A DNA stretch of 9,130 bases from an uncultured Alphaproteobacteria bacterium (GTDB lineage Bacteria > Pseudomonadota > Alphaproteobacteria > Paracaedibacterales > CAIULA01), in assembly GCA_903905285.1 (NCBI GenBank), contig CAIVFQ010000144.1:1-9130 (forward strand), written 5' to 3'. Below, in pieces: positions 1 to 7,327 of the stretch. Under the pieces are notes generated by a model. It did no database searches, was not told the DNA's origin, and worked only from the letters and a program-made list of their open reading frames with translations. The position numbers and the translations under genes are program-made. Every line of letters begins with the position of its first letter. The first letter of the stretch is position 1.

Positions 1-84
1 ATGAGAGGTGTGGTCTTTATGCGCCAAAACAGACCCTCCTAAAAGAAAAGAGGCTGCTAAAGAAATTATGACGCTCTTAGGCAT
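1..84 (-). CDS. Exported protein, N-terminus only (cut by left edge)
   Basis: An ATG at 84-82 opens a frame of 28 codons that leaves the window at base 1. The peptide reads MPKSVIISLAASFLLGGSVL followed by AHKDHTSH. This is a compact Sec-type signal peptide: a lysine, a hydrophobic core at about residues 5-20, and a likely cleavage site near V-L-A at residue 21. The mature part begins with a His-rich stretch (AHKDHTSH), which could suggest a periplasmic metal-binding protein, but too little is visible to name a family. An in-frame TAA at 90-88 lies directly upstream, so this ATG is the first possible start after that stop. The best ribosome-binding site serves a three-codon frame just upstream (separate entry). 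The signal peptide is well supported; the function is unknown. Confidence 0.55.
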   Translation of the reverse strand, partial: MPKSVIISLAASFLLGGSVLAHKDHTSH

Positions 85-456
85 ATTTTACTTAATCATC
101 GTTAGTCCCCTTTCTATTGATGTTAAGGTATTAAAATTAAGATTAAGTTAATAGCGAATACGTAAATGACGCATTGGGGTTCCGGAAAATAAACGCATAA
201 ATACCTCCATCAGAATTCATAAAAGTTCTTGTGGATAGTGCAACTCAATGGTGGTCGAATCCAATGGTATTGAAAAGCATTATCAAAACACAGCTCACTC
301 AGTTCTGTTTTTTCATTGTCTTATTTTAACACCTTGACCCACTATCAAATAGCCTTAGCCGTTCAAGGAAAAGACATCGACGTGAAGGTGTGCACAGGCA
401 ATTTTCTTACAAGAGTTAATTGACTTAAAAAAAACAAAGAAGTATCTTTTTGTAAA
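85..456. other. Gene-poor region between the left exported gene and the MFS gene
   Basis: No frame longer than about 50 codons is open on either strand, and no RNA gene was recognised. The part nearest the left gene is very AT-rich and carries five TTAA tetramers between 123 and 151. This is the probable leader/promoter area of the minus-strand gene, but no convincing -35/-10 pair was found. The right half (274-456) contains short overlapping open frames that look like a decayed gene, described separately. No transposon ends or clear long repeats were seen. Confidence 0.5.
88..111 (-). promoter_or_regulatory. Shine-Dalgarno and three-codon leader frame ahead of the exported protein
   Basis: On the minus strand AGGGGA (111-106) lies six bases before an ATG at 99-97. 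That ATG reads Met-Ile-Lys and stops at TAA (90-88). The frame is the same as that of the exported protein, whose ATG follows after one further codon. So the best-spaced start leads to an immediate stop, and the main ATG is 21 bases from the Shine-Dalgarno. Either ribosomes reinitiate on the main ATG, or the TAA is a nonsense mutation in the original signal peptide. This reading is inference from spacing. Confidence 0.35.
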
Positions 457-460
457 ATAA
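274..460 (+). pseudogene. Possible decayed frame, faintly SspA/glutathione S-transferase-like
   Basis: Frame 1 is open from 274 to a TGA at 421-423 and includes HYQIALAVQGKDIDVKV at about 340-390. Frame 2 is open from 386 to a TAA at 458-460 and includes LQELIDLKKTKK. Joined by one shift near 386-390 they loosely follow the N-terminus of the SspA/GST thioredoxin-like fold, where a helix of the form YSHQVRIxLAxKGxxxxV is followed by a P-x-x-L-I-D-L-N-P segment. There is no ATG start and no rest of the domain. The resemblance was judged by eye from memory of the family, so the assignment is weak; it could be chance coding-like sequence. Confidence 0.2.
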
Positions 461-1698
461 AATTTAATAAAAAATCCTTTGTTGCGGGGGTTTTAGGGAA
501 TGTCATTGAGTTTTATGACTTCACCCTTTTTGGGTTTTTTACGCCTCTTATCGCAAGGTTATTTTTTCCTTCTTTTGATCCTCGCACGGCTTTACTTTTA
601 ACGCTGGCCATTTTTTCTGTTAGTTTTTTAATGAGACCGATTGGCGGAATTTTATTTGGCCATATTGGCGATAGATATGGCCGAAAATTTGCTTTATCAC
701 TTTCAATTCTACTGATGGCAATTCCAACGGCTGCTATTGGTTTGCTTCCCGATTATGAAGAAATAGGCATTTGGGCCTCTTTAATGCTTTTAGTTTGCAG
801 GCTTTTGCAAGGCATCAGTGCAGGAGGAGAATACAACGGCGCCTTTATCTTTTTGATTGAGCATGGCAGAAAAGAAAACGCTGGATTCATCGGTTCCTTG
901 GTTGTGAGTTCCTGTGCTTTAGGAGCCTTGTTAGCTGTTTTCTCAGGATCCTTAGCGCTTCATTCGAGTATGCCCACATGGGCGTGGAGGGTGCCTTTTT
1001 TGTTAGGAGGTGTCGTCGGTCTTGTGGGAATTTACATAAGGACCCGCATGGAGGAATCTCCAGAATTCTTGCAATATGCAAGCAAGCGATTGGTTTCAGC
1101 TGTGCCCATTATCCAGGCTATTAAGAAGGAAGGCATCTCCATCGTTCTTACAATTGGGGTGGCGACTTTTTGCCACGTTCTTATTAATACGATGACTGTT
1201 TACATAAATATTTACCTTAACGTTGTCCTGAACTTTCCGTTAGGGAGTGCCCTTATGCTTAATACTGTTGCCTTGTTATTTTTTACCGCAACAGTTCCTT
1301 TTGTGGGATTTATTTCCGATAAAATAGGGCAGATTAATATTATGATTTGTGTCTCTGCGCTTTGTATTGGCGCAATTTACCCAATATTTTTATTGTTTAG
1401 CACGAAGATCTTGGGCTTGGTTTTGATTGGAGAAATTTTGTTGGGAATCTTGGCTGCAAGTTTTGCTGCTGTCATTAATGCTTTCATGTATAAAGCTTTT
1501 TCTGCGCCTACTCGTTATAGCGGATCCGCCTTTAGCTATGGAATTGGTGGTGCTATTGGAGGGGCAACATCCATTATGTGTTCTTACCTGATTTACCACA
1601 CAAACAACAAAATGATCCCCGCATTGTACATCACAGTTTTCAGCATTATGGGTTTATTGTTTTCTCTTTTGAGTAAACGATTTTTTTGTAAAAATTAA
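457..1698 (+). CDS. MFS transporter, metabolite:H+ symporter (ProP-like) family; start codon abnormal
   Basis: Inner-membrane proton-coupled carrier of the MHS branch of the major facilitator superfamily (proline/betaine, citrate, ketoglutarate and similar solutes); the substrate cannot be told from sequence. Numbering from 457, the N-terminal family signature GNVIEFYDFTLFGFF is at about residues 14-28. Loop motif A, GHIGDRYGRK, lies just after residue 59. RLLQGISAGGEYNGA is the second family hallmark. A second motif-A-like PFVGFISDKIGQ starts the C-terminal half. About 12 hydrophobic segments and about 413 residues fit the family. The first ATG in frame is at 631, inside helix 2, and would delete the signature, so the gene must start earlier. 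No ATG, GTG or TTG exists between the stop at 421 and 631. The ATA at 457 gives a natural N-terminus (MKFNKKSF if initiated) with AAGAAG upstream. It may therefore be a lost ATG, and expression is uncertain. It converges on the LuxR-type gene 18 bases downstream. Confidence 0.8.
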   Translation: MKFNKKSFVAGVLGNVIEFYDFTLFGFFTPLIARLFFPSFDPRTALLLTLAIFSVSFLMRPIGGILFGHIGDRYGRKFALSLSILLMAIPTAAIGLLPDYEEIGIWASLMLLVCRLLQGISAGGEYNGAFIFLIEHGRKENAGFIGSLVVSSCALGALLAVFSGSLALHSSMPTWAWRVPFLLGGVVGLVGIYIRTRMEESPEFLQYASKRLVSAVPIIQAIKKEGISIVLTIGVATFCHVLINTMTVYINIYLNVVLNFPLGSALMLNTVALLFFTATVPFVGFISDKIGQINIMICVSALCIGAIYPIFLLFSTKILGLVLIGEILLGILAASFAAVINAFMYKAFSAPTRYSGSAFSYGIGGAIGGATSIMCSYLIYHTNNKMIPALYITVFSIMGLLFSLLSKRFFCKN

Positions 1699-1716
1699 AA
1701 GAGCCTGTGAAAAGTG

Positions 1717-2556
1717 TCAGCTTTCTGTGAAGTCACGGAGAAGAGCAAAGTCTGGGATATTGGCAAAATAATTAACAAGATCAGATTTTGTATGGCGCCC
1801 CACTTTATGCTTTAAAAGCTCAAGATGGGTCTCAACTGTTCGATGCGATATTCCTATCTTCTTGCCAATCTCTTTTGTTGATTTACCATTCGAGAGATGA
1901 ACCAAGCATTCGGCCTGACGGGGAGAAAGGGTTATAGAATGTTGATTATCCCCAAAATAAAATTTATGGACTTTCGTTTGAGAAAGGAACTCGTTAATTT
2001 TTTTATCGAGTAAAAATTTCTCGTCTTCTTGAAAGGAAGGTGAAGTCGTTGTAAAAAGCTTTGCTGAGTCAGAATGATCAAGCCATGTATGGCCCTTAGA
2101 CTTAAAGTAAAGAATAAAGTGCTTTAATATATCCATGTTATTATGATACAAATCATGGATTTGATGGTTGTCTGCTACAGTAGCAAAACAATAACTTTCA
2201 CAATAATTAGGGTGCCTTATATAAATACTTATTGCATGCCATAAATCGAATTTTTCAAGAAGAGAAGCAAAATCTGGAGAAACTTTTGTTGACCTTAAAA
2301 AGTAACCAATACCATTTTCTGGAATGCTATTGATTTCATTTTTGTACCGCTCAACGTCATTGAAAAGATTCTGGCCAGCATAAAATTGCAACCAGTCATG
2401 GTTGGTAGACACATGAAGCAATTTCCCGTTATTTAGAAATCTTAGGTAAGCAAACGTTGTAAATCCAAAGCTAGAAAACAAAGGAGAGCAAATGTCTCTT
2501 AAGGCAGGTAAGACAGATTCATTATAATGGAGCGGTAAAAAGTCTGATGTTTGCAA
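1717..2556 (-). CDS. LuxR-type transcriptional regulator (LuxR solo)
   Basis: A 279-residue regulator. Residues about 208-265 form a complete LuxR/FixJ helix-turn-helix. It runs from ITLSPRQAECLVHLSNGKS through TKEIGKKIGISHRTVETHLE, with the conserved S-x-R-x-x-E/A-C-L start, the GKS-x-K-EI turn, and the SHRTVETHL recognition helix. The N-terminal about 165 residues hold an aromatic-rich sensor-like domain (FGFTTFAYLRF at 30-40, TNHDW at 51-55, NNMDILKHFILYF at 139-151). It is placed like the autoinducer-binding domain of LuxR proteins but is not a clear match to it. There is no response-regulator receiver domain and no luxI-type synthase in the window, so it is best called a solo. The start is TTG at 2556, chosen because AAGGAGAA sits six bases upstream. 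The paralogous protein at 8412-9077 shares the sensor domain. Ligand and targets are unknown. Confidence 0.85.
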   Translation of the reverse strand: MQTSDFLPLHYNESVLPALRDICSPLFSSFGFTTFAYLRFLNNGKLLHVSTNHDWLQFYAGQNLFNDVERYKNEINSIPENGIGYFLRSTKVSPDFASLLEKFDLWHAISIYIRHPNYCESYCFATVADNHQIHDLYHNNMDILKHFILYFKSKGHTWLDHSDSAKLFTTTSPSFQEDEKFLLDKKINEFLSQTKVHKFYFGDNQHSITLSPRQAECLVHLSNGKSTKEIGKKIGISHRTVETHLELLKHKVGRHTKSDLVNYFANIPDFALLRDFTES

Positions 2557-2738
2557 GAACCGTTCTCCTTAAGCAACATGTACGGAAGATCAATGTAATG
2601 CTTTAGACTAAACTTTTCAATCTTATAAATTTTACGAAGCTTAAGCCGCCTGAGAATATCTTCATCGTTTAAAATGGTGCCCCTTCCGCAAAGTGAATTA
2701 ACTATGTGTGCTAATAAGGAGCATGCAATTCTGACGTG
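2499..2738 (-). other. Start-less open frame between ubiM and the LuxR-type gene, possible gene remnant
   Basis: After the ubiM stop, an 80-codon frame (79 residues plus stop) stays open from the TAG at 2741-2739 to a TAA at 2501-2499, overlapping the first 58 bases of the LuxR-type gene. It has no ATG, GTG or TTG before codon 54. The middle part (ILNDEDILRRLKLRKIYKIE, then KFSLKHYIDLPYML) has a natural-looking amphipathic composition. This could be the tail of a deleted gene or chance openness. No family was recognised. The rest of the 2557-2745 spacer shows only the Shine-Dalgarno of the LuxR-type gene. Confidence 0.25.
2563..2570 (-). promoter_or_regulatory. Strong ribosome-binding site fixing the TTG start of the LuxR-type gene
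   Basis: The minus strand reads AAGGAGAA, then six bases (CGGTTC), then TTG CAA ACA TCA. The near-perfect Shine-Dalgarno at ideal spacing supports the TTG at 2556-2554. An ATG at 2579-2577 is out of frame and is not the start. Confidence 0.7.
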
Positions 2739-2745
2739 CTATTTC

Positions 2746-3918
2746 TTAACTTTTCGTAAGTGTTGAAATTATCATTTTTTTAAGAGGAGATGCCCGATTA
2801 GCAATCTTTAAAAGAATATCTCGCACAAATTTAGAAGGCTGTTCGTCATTCGTGAACAGTTTTGCAATCGCATTTGTTGCCAAATAAAGAGGCTTTGTCT
2901 TTCTTTTATGCGCCCTTTGGTAGTGTTCTAATAAGCTTTGTGATGCAATGCTCCCCCCCAACTTTACGGCCTTTCTAATTTCAGTTGAAAGGGTGTGCAT
3001 ACCTGCCAAACCAAAATTAAAGCCATGCGCTGTGACAGGGTGCATACCCACAGCGGCATCGCCTATTAAGGCAAATCGTTGCCCAATAAACCGATCAGCA
3101 TACACGCTTGTAAGGGGGTAAGAATAACGTTCCCCCTTTAACATCATTTTTCCATATTTTGAAGAAAAACGCTGTTCAATATTAGTGTTAAATTGTTCTG
3201 TTGGCATGTTCATAAGAATGTCAGCTTCATGCTGATAAACTGTCATGATAATAGACACTTTATTGCCGCATAATGGAAGAACGGCCAATGTGCTGCCATA
3301 GTGAAAACATTCATAGGCCACATTATCGTGATACGTTTCAAGTTCCATTTGGCAGACAATAATCAGCCGTCCAAAGTCTTGCATTTTTGCAGATATTCCC
3401 ATTTTCTGGCGTATTTTTGAAAATCTACCATCAGAGGCAACCAGTAATTGGCAGTTTAATTTTTCACCATTTAATAGCTTAATATGGGCTGATAAGTTGT
3501 TTGAATATGCTTCCTCAGTTGTTACATCTGTTATCAGATCAACGTCTGGTAAACCCTTTATATTTTCAAAAGCGGCTTTTCGAATTAAGTGATTAGAAAC
3601 AAGGCACCCCAATGCTTTTTTCCCCATATCAGATGCATTAAATTCCAGGGCATAAAGAGAAGTTCCATTCAAGACCTTTGCCTTTTTAATCTCGGATATT
3701 TGATCGCTGGGAATATGCTGCCATACGCCCAGTTGGTCCAATACCTGCTTGGAAAAATGAGTAACAGCAATATCTCGCCCGTCATAGATTGGGTCGGCAA
3801 TAGCCCGCGCTGATTGTTTTTCAATAACGGCAATTTTCAACCCACAACCCGATAAGGCAGCCGAGAAACAAAGGCCCACTGGCCCTGCACCTATAATGAT
3901 AACGTCATAATTTTTCAT
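2746..3918 (-). CDS. ubiM: FAD-dependent ubiquinone-biosynthesis hydroxylase UbiM
   Basis: Flavin monooxygenase of the UbiH/COQ6 family that adds hydroxyl groups to the aromatic ring of ubiquinone precursors, acting at the inner membrane. All landmarks are present: the Rossmann dinucleotide motif GAGPVG at 10-15 with acidic E33 ending strand 2; the DG motif ASDGRFS at 161-167; and the second FAD motif GDAAVGMHPVTAHGFNFGL at 286-304. The text VGMHPVTAHGFNFGL, and ADPIYDGRDIAVTH at 41-54, are how I recognise the UbiM subgroup rather than UbiH, UbiF, UbiI or UbiL. UbiM is patchily distributed in proteobacteria, and the Neisseria enzyme is reported to act on several ring positions; regioselectivity here is not known. 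The length of 390 is normal. GAGGG at 3932-3928 lies nine bases before the ATG. It follows mreD by 60 bases on the same strand, so co-transcription with mre is plausible. Confidence 0.88.
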   Translation of the reverse strand: MKNYDVIIIGAGPVGLCFSAALSGCGLKIAVIEKQSARAIADPIYDGRDIAVTHFSKQVLDQLGVWQHIPSDQISEIKKAKVLNGTSLYALEFNASDMGKKALGCLVSNHLIRKAAFENIKGLPDVDLITDVTTEEAYSNNLSAHIKLLNGEKLNCQLLVASDGRFSKIRQKMGISAKMQDFGRLIIVCQMELETYHDNVAYECFHYGSTLAVLPLCGNKVSIIMTVYQHEADILMNMPTEQFNTNIEQRFSSKYGKMMLKGERYSYPLTSVYADRFIGQRFALIGDAAVGMHPVTAHGFNFGLAGMHTLSTEIRKAVKLGGSIASQSLLEHYQRAHKRKTKPLYLATNAIAKLFTNDEQPSKFVRDILLKIANRASPLKKMIISTLTKS

Positions 3919-3978
3919 TTGGATATACCCTCATAGAAATTATCCTTCAACTTTATGGCACATAACCGCATCTCACTT

Positions 3979-4497
3979 CTATTTCAGCTCGCACAGGGGC
4001 GGGGAGGAAGTTTTATAAGTTAACCAAAAAATCCCCTTAGCCATCAAAGGAAATAAGCTAAGAGTTATTAATCCATCGCACATTAAGTGCGTAATGGGAA
4101 TAGGATGATATCCTAAATAAAATAATCCTGCGATTTGCAAGCCACAGGCAATGACTAAAAAAATGGAAAAATAACCCCAACTAGCTGCTAAATTCGATAG
4201 AAGCTGGGTTTTCTTTTGACGAATTAAGAACAGGTAAAGAACAATAAATTGGCAATTGGAATATCCTAACGGATAGTCATAGTAACCATCTTTCAAAAAA
4301 CCAAAAACCAACAAGGAAAAAACATTTAGAAAAGGCAGGGAATAAATCAGGCTAATGTAAACTAAGGTTAAAAATAAAAAAGGACGTATGCCCGCTTTTA
4401 CCCAAAAGTCCATGGCTTCAACACTTAGAAAAAATGTTGATAGGATAAAGAACTTTAGATGATTAAGAATTGTTTTCGTCATTGATGTCATCGTCAT
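3979..4497 (-). CDS. mreD: Rod shape-determining protein MreD
   Basis: Small polytopic inner-membrane protein of the elongasome that links MreC and MreB to the cell-wall synthesis machinery. The 172-residue product is almost entirely hydrophobic, with about five to six membrane segments (roughly 14-28, 38-53, 57-68, 82-93, 108-128 and 138-160). The family motif G-x-L-x-D-x(5)-P-L-G is visible as FGFLKDGYYDYPLG at 65-78, in the expected place after the third segment. Identification rests on this motif plus position directly after mreC. Three in-frame ATGs lie close together (4497, 4491, 4482). The first overlaps mreC by 35 bases and the third by 20. None has a clear Shine-Dalgarno, which suggests translational coupling to mreC. 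The true start among the three is unresolved. Confidence 0.87.
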   Translation of the reverse strand: MTMTSMTKTILNHLKFFILSTFFLSVEAMDFWVKAGIRPFLFLTLVYISLIYSLPFLNVFSLLVFGFLKDGYYDYPLGYSNCQFIVLYLFLIRQKKTQLLSNLAASWGYFSIFLVIACGLQIAGLFYLGYHPIPITHLMCDGLITLSLFPLMAKGIFWLTYKTSSPPLCELK

Positions 4498-5374
4498 GGG
4501 GAATAACAGTCTTCAAAATACTGACATACTCAAGGTGATGGCTATTCACAAGAACATGCACTGTGAACGACCCGTCGTTGATAGATGAAATGCGGGCCAG
4601 TGGTAAGCCTGGCGGGTAAATCCCCCCAAATCCAGATGTCACCAACAAATCGCCAGCTTTTGGTTGATGGTCTGGCGTTGATGATCTGGTGGCTGCATGT
4701 AAAACCTTTAATTCCGAACTGTTTTGTCCTTCTAGAATAACGTGGTCACCTGTCGTGGCAATGCGGGCGGGCGTTTTGGAACGACTGTCCGTTATTAACA
4801 AAACCCGTGCAGTTGTTTTGCCGATTTGGTAAAGGCGCCCAATCACACCCTCGGCCGCTATGACAACCTGATTTTTCATCAAGGGGATGTCTGATTTTGT
4901 TTCAATGGCTAATGTCGAAAAAGAGTCTGTTGGCATACCAAGAACACGTGCCGTTAAAACCTCTTGCCCATAAGATGGTAAGGCGTTCACAAGTTTTCGC
5001 AGATGTTCATTTTCGCGTTGACGGGCCAAGTCCTGATGATGCGACAATCGTAACTGTTGATTTTCTAGGGTTAGATCATGAATTTGCTGTTGTAAGCTTG
5101 TATGGGTGCACCAATAATTTTTAATAAAGGCGAAGGGAGCCTGGATGTAATGCAAGCTTGTCACTGTAAAGTCAGCCAACCAACGTCGGCAGTCTTGTAA
5201 GTAGGGGTTTTGTCTGTTTGATAAGAAAACGAAAAAGCAAATCAACAGGATAAATGCAATTAGGAAGCGATGGAGATTCTTGAAGGAATGTCTAAAAAAC
5301 TTTCCCAGGTAAATAAAAAAAGTCTGACTTCGGCGAAGACCGCTGGCTTTTAATCCAAGAAGTGATAGTAACAT
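4463..5374 (-). CDS. mreC: Rod shape-determining protein MreC
   Basis: Bitopic inner-membrane protein whose periplasmic part scaffolds the peptidoglycan elongation complex (PBP2, RodA). The 303-residue product has a basic cytoplasmic N-terminus and one membrane segment at about 37-52 (FLIAFILLICFFVF). A periplasmic coiled coil follows at about 91-128, rich in Q, L and E. The MreC core covers about 135-287. Core signatures are GVIGRLYQIGKTTARVLLIT starting at 176, DSRSKTPA just after it, and GDLLVTSGFGGIYPPGLPLA at 241-260. The acidic tail HDDDINDENNS is coded within the overlap with mreD. The gene starts 14 bases after the mreB stop. The AGGGA next to the ATG at 5374 is too close to be a good Shine-Dalgarno, but there is no alternative ATG nearby, so coupling to mreB is likely. 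Confidence 0.93.
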   Translation of the reverse strand: MLLSLLGLKASGLRRSQTFFIYLGKFFRHSFKNLHRFLIAFILLICFFVFLSNRQNPYLQDCRRWLADFTVTSLHYIQAPFAFIKNYWCTHTSLQQQIHDLTLENQQLRLSHHQDLARQRENEHLRKLVNALPSYGQEVLTARVLGMPTDSFSTLAIETKSDIPLMKNQVVIAAEGVIGRLYQIGKTTARVLLITDSRSKTPARIATTGDHVILEGQNSSELKVLHAATRSSTPDHQPKAGDLLVTSGFGGIYPPGLPLARISSINDGSFTVHVLVNSHHLEYVSILKTVIPHDDDINDENNS

Positions 5375-5388
5375 TCCCTATGACATTC

Positions 5389-6547
<1,159 letters not shown>

Positions 6548-6592
6548 GCTTGTTATTAGAAAAATGTCTTAGCCTGCAATAGGAAAAATAGA

Positions 6593-7327
6593 ATGACTAC
6601 GGATGTAATTGACTTGCGTGACTTTTATGCTTCACCCTTGGGGGTTGTTGCGCAAAAAGACATTAAAAATTCACTGTCTAAAATATGGCCAACTTATAAC
6701 AATCAAGTTGTTTTAGGGTTTGGTTATGCGCCTCCTTTTTTAGAGGCCATTCATAATGATGTTTATTTTTTCATGCCAGCACAGCAGGGGGTTTTAAAAT
6801 GGCCGCCGGCTAAGCCAACGTTGTCAGCTCTGGTGGACGAAAGTCTTCTTCCTTTGGCTGATCAAACAGTTGATCGTATTTTATGTGTGCATGGTTTGGA
6901 AAATTGTCATAGCACTGAGGATTTTTTGCATGATGCCTGGCGTGTTTTAAAACCAGAGGGGCGCATTTTGTTCGTGGTTCCAAACAGACGTGGTTTGTGG
7001 GCACGGGCCGACAATAACCCGTTTGGATCTGGACGGCCCTATACCATGACACAGTTGTCAAAACTTTTAAGAAGTCACCTGTTTACCCCTGTTTCTTTCA
7101 ATCGGGGGTTATACAGGCCACCCATGACTTCACGTTTTTTCTCGCCTATAAGTCCGTTGTGCGAGAAATTAGGCCCCACCTGTTTACAAAAATTTAGCGG
7201 TCTTATTTATGTTGAGGCGATGAAGCAAGTTTATGCGCCTTCAGGCAAGGGGGTCTTTTCAAAAAGATTAAAGTTGGCTTTTCCTGTCCCCCTGGCAGGT
7301 CAGCATGCCAAGGTTCTAGACAGCTGA
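6593..7327 (+). CDS. Class I SAM-dependent methyltransferase (methyltransferase-11 type)
   Basis: A 244-residue cytoplasmic methyltransferase of unknown substrate. The SAM-binding motif I region is VVLGFGYAPPFLE at about 39-51, an atypical G-x-G-x-(A/P) loop. The acidic end of the next strand is not obvious. The later part of the fold is clear: LLPLADQTVDRILCVHGLEN (motif IV area), the helix DFLHDAWRVLKPEGRI, and the strand ILFVVPNRRGLWARAD. This motif order, with the PNRRGLWAR text, matches a conserved alphaproteobacterial family often annotated only as methyltransferase and, from memory, often near gloB; gloB is not here. AGGA at 6581-6584 lies eight bases before the ATG. The gene diverges from mreB and ends tail-to-tail with the exported-protein gene, overlapping by 12 bases. 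The fold is well supported; the substrate is unknown. Confidence 0.8.
   Translation: MTTDVIDLRDFYASPLGVVAQKDIKNSLSKIWPTYNNQVVLGFGYAPPFLEAIHNDVYFFMPAQQGVLKWPPAKPTLSALVDESLLPLADQTVDRILCVHGLENCHSTEDFLHDAWRVLKPEGRILFVVPNRRGLWARADNNPFGSGRPYTMTQLSKLLRSHLFTPVSFNRGLYRPPMTSRFFSPISPLCEKLGPTCLQKFSGLIYVEAMKQVYAPSGKGVFSKRLKLAFPVPLAGQHAKVLDS

Noticed and set aside
123..151. Five TTAA tetramers as a repeat array or insertion target
   Set aside because: Spacing is irregular and the region is simply AT-rich; no inverted repeats or target duplications accompany them.
250..264. tRNA T-arm-like sequence GGTCGAATCC
   Set aside because: One T of the T-loop consensus is missing, and no acceptor stem, anticodon arm or D-arm can be built around it.
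1690..1740. Terminator between the converging MFS and LuxR-type genes
   Set aside because: There are T-runs, but no stable GC-rich stem could be paired by eye.
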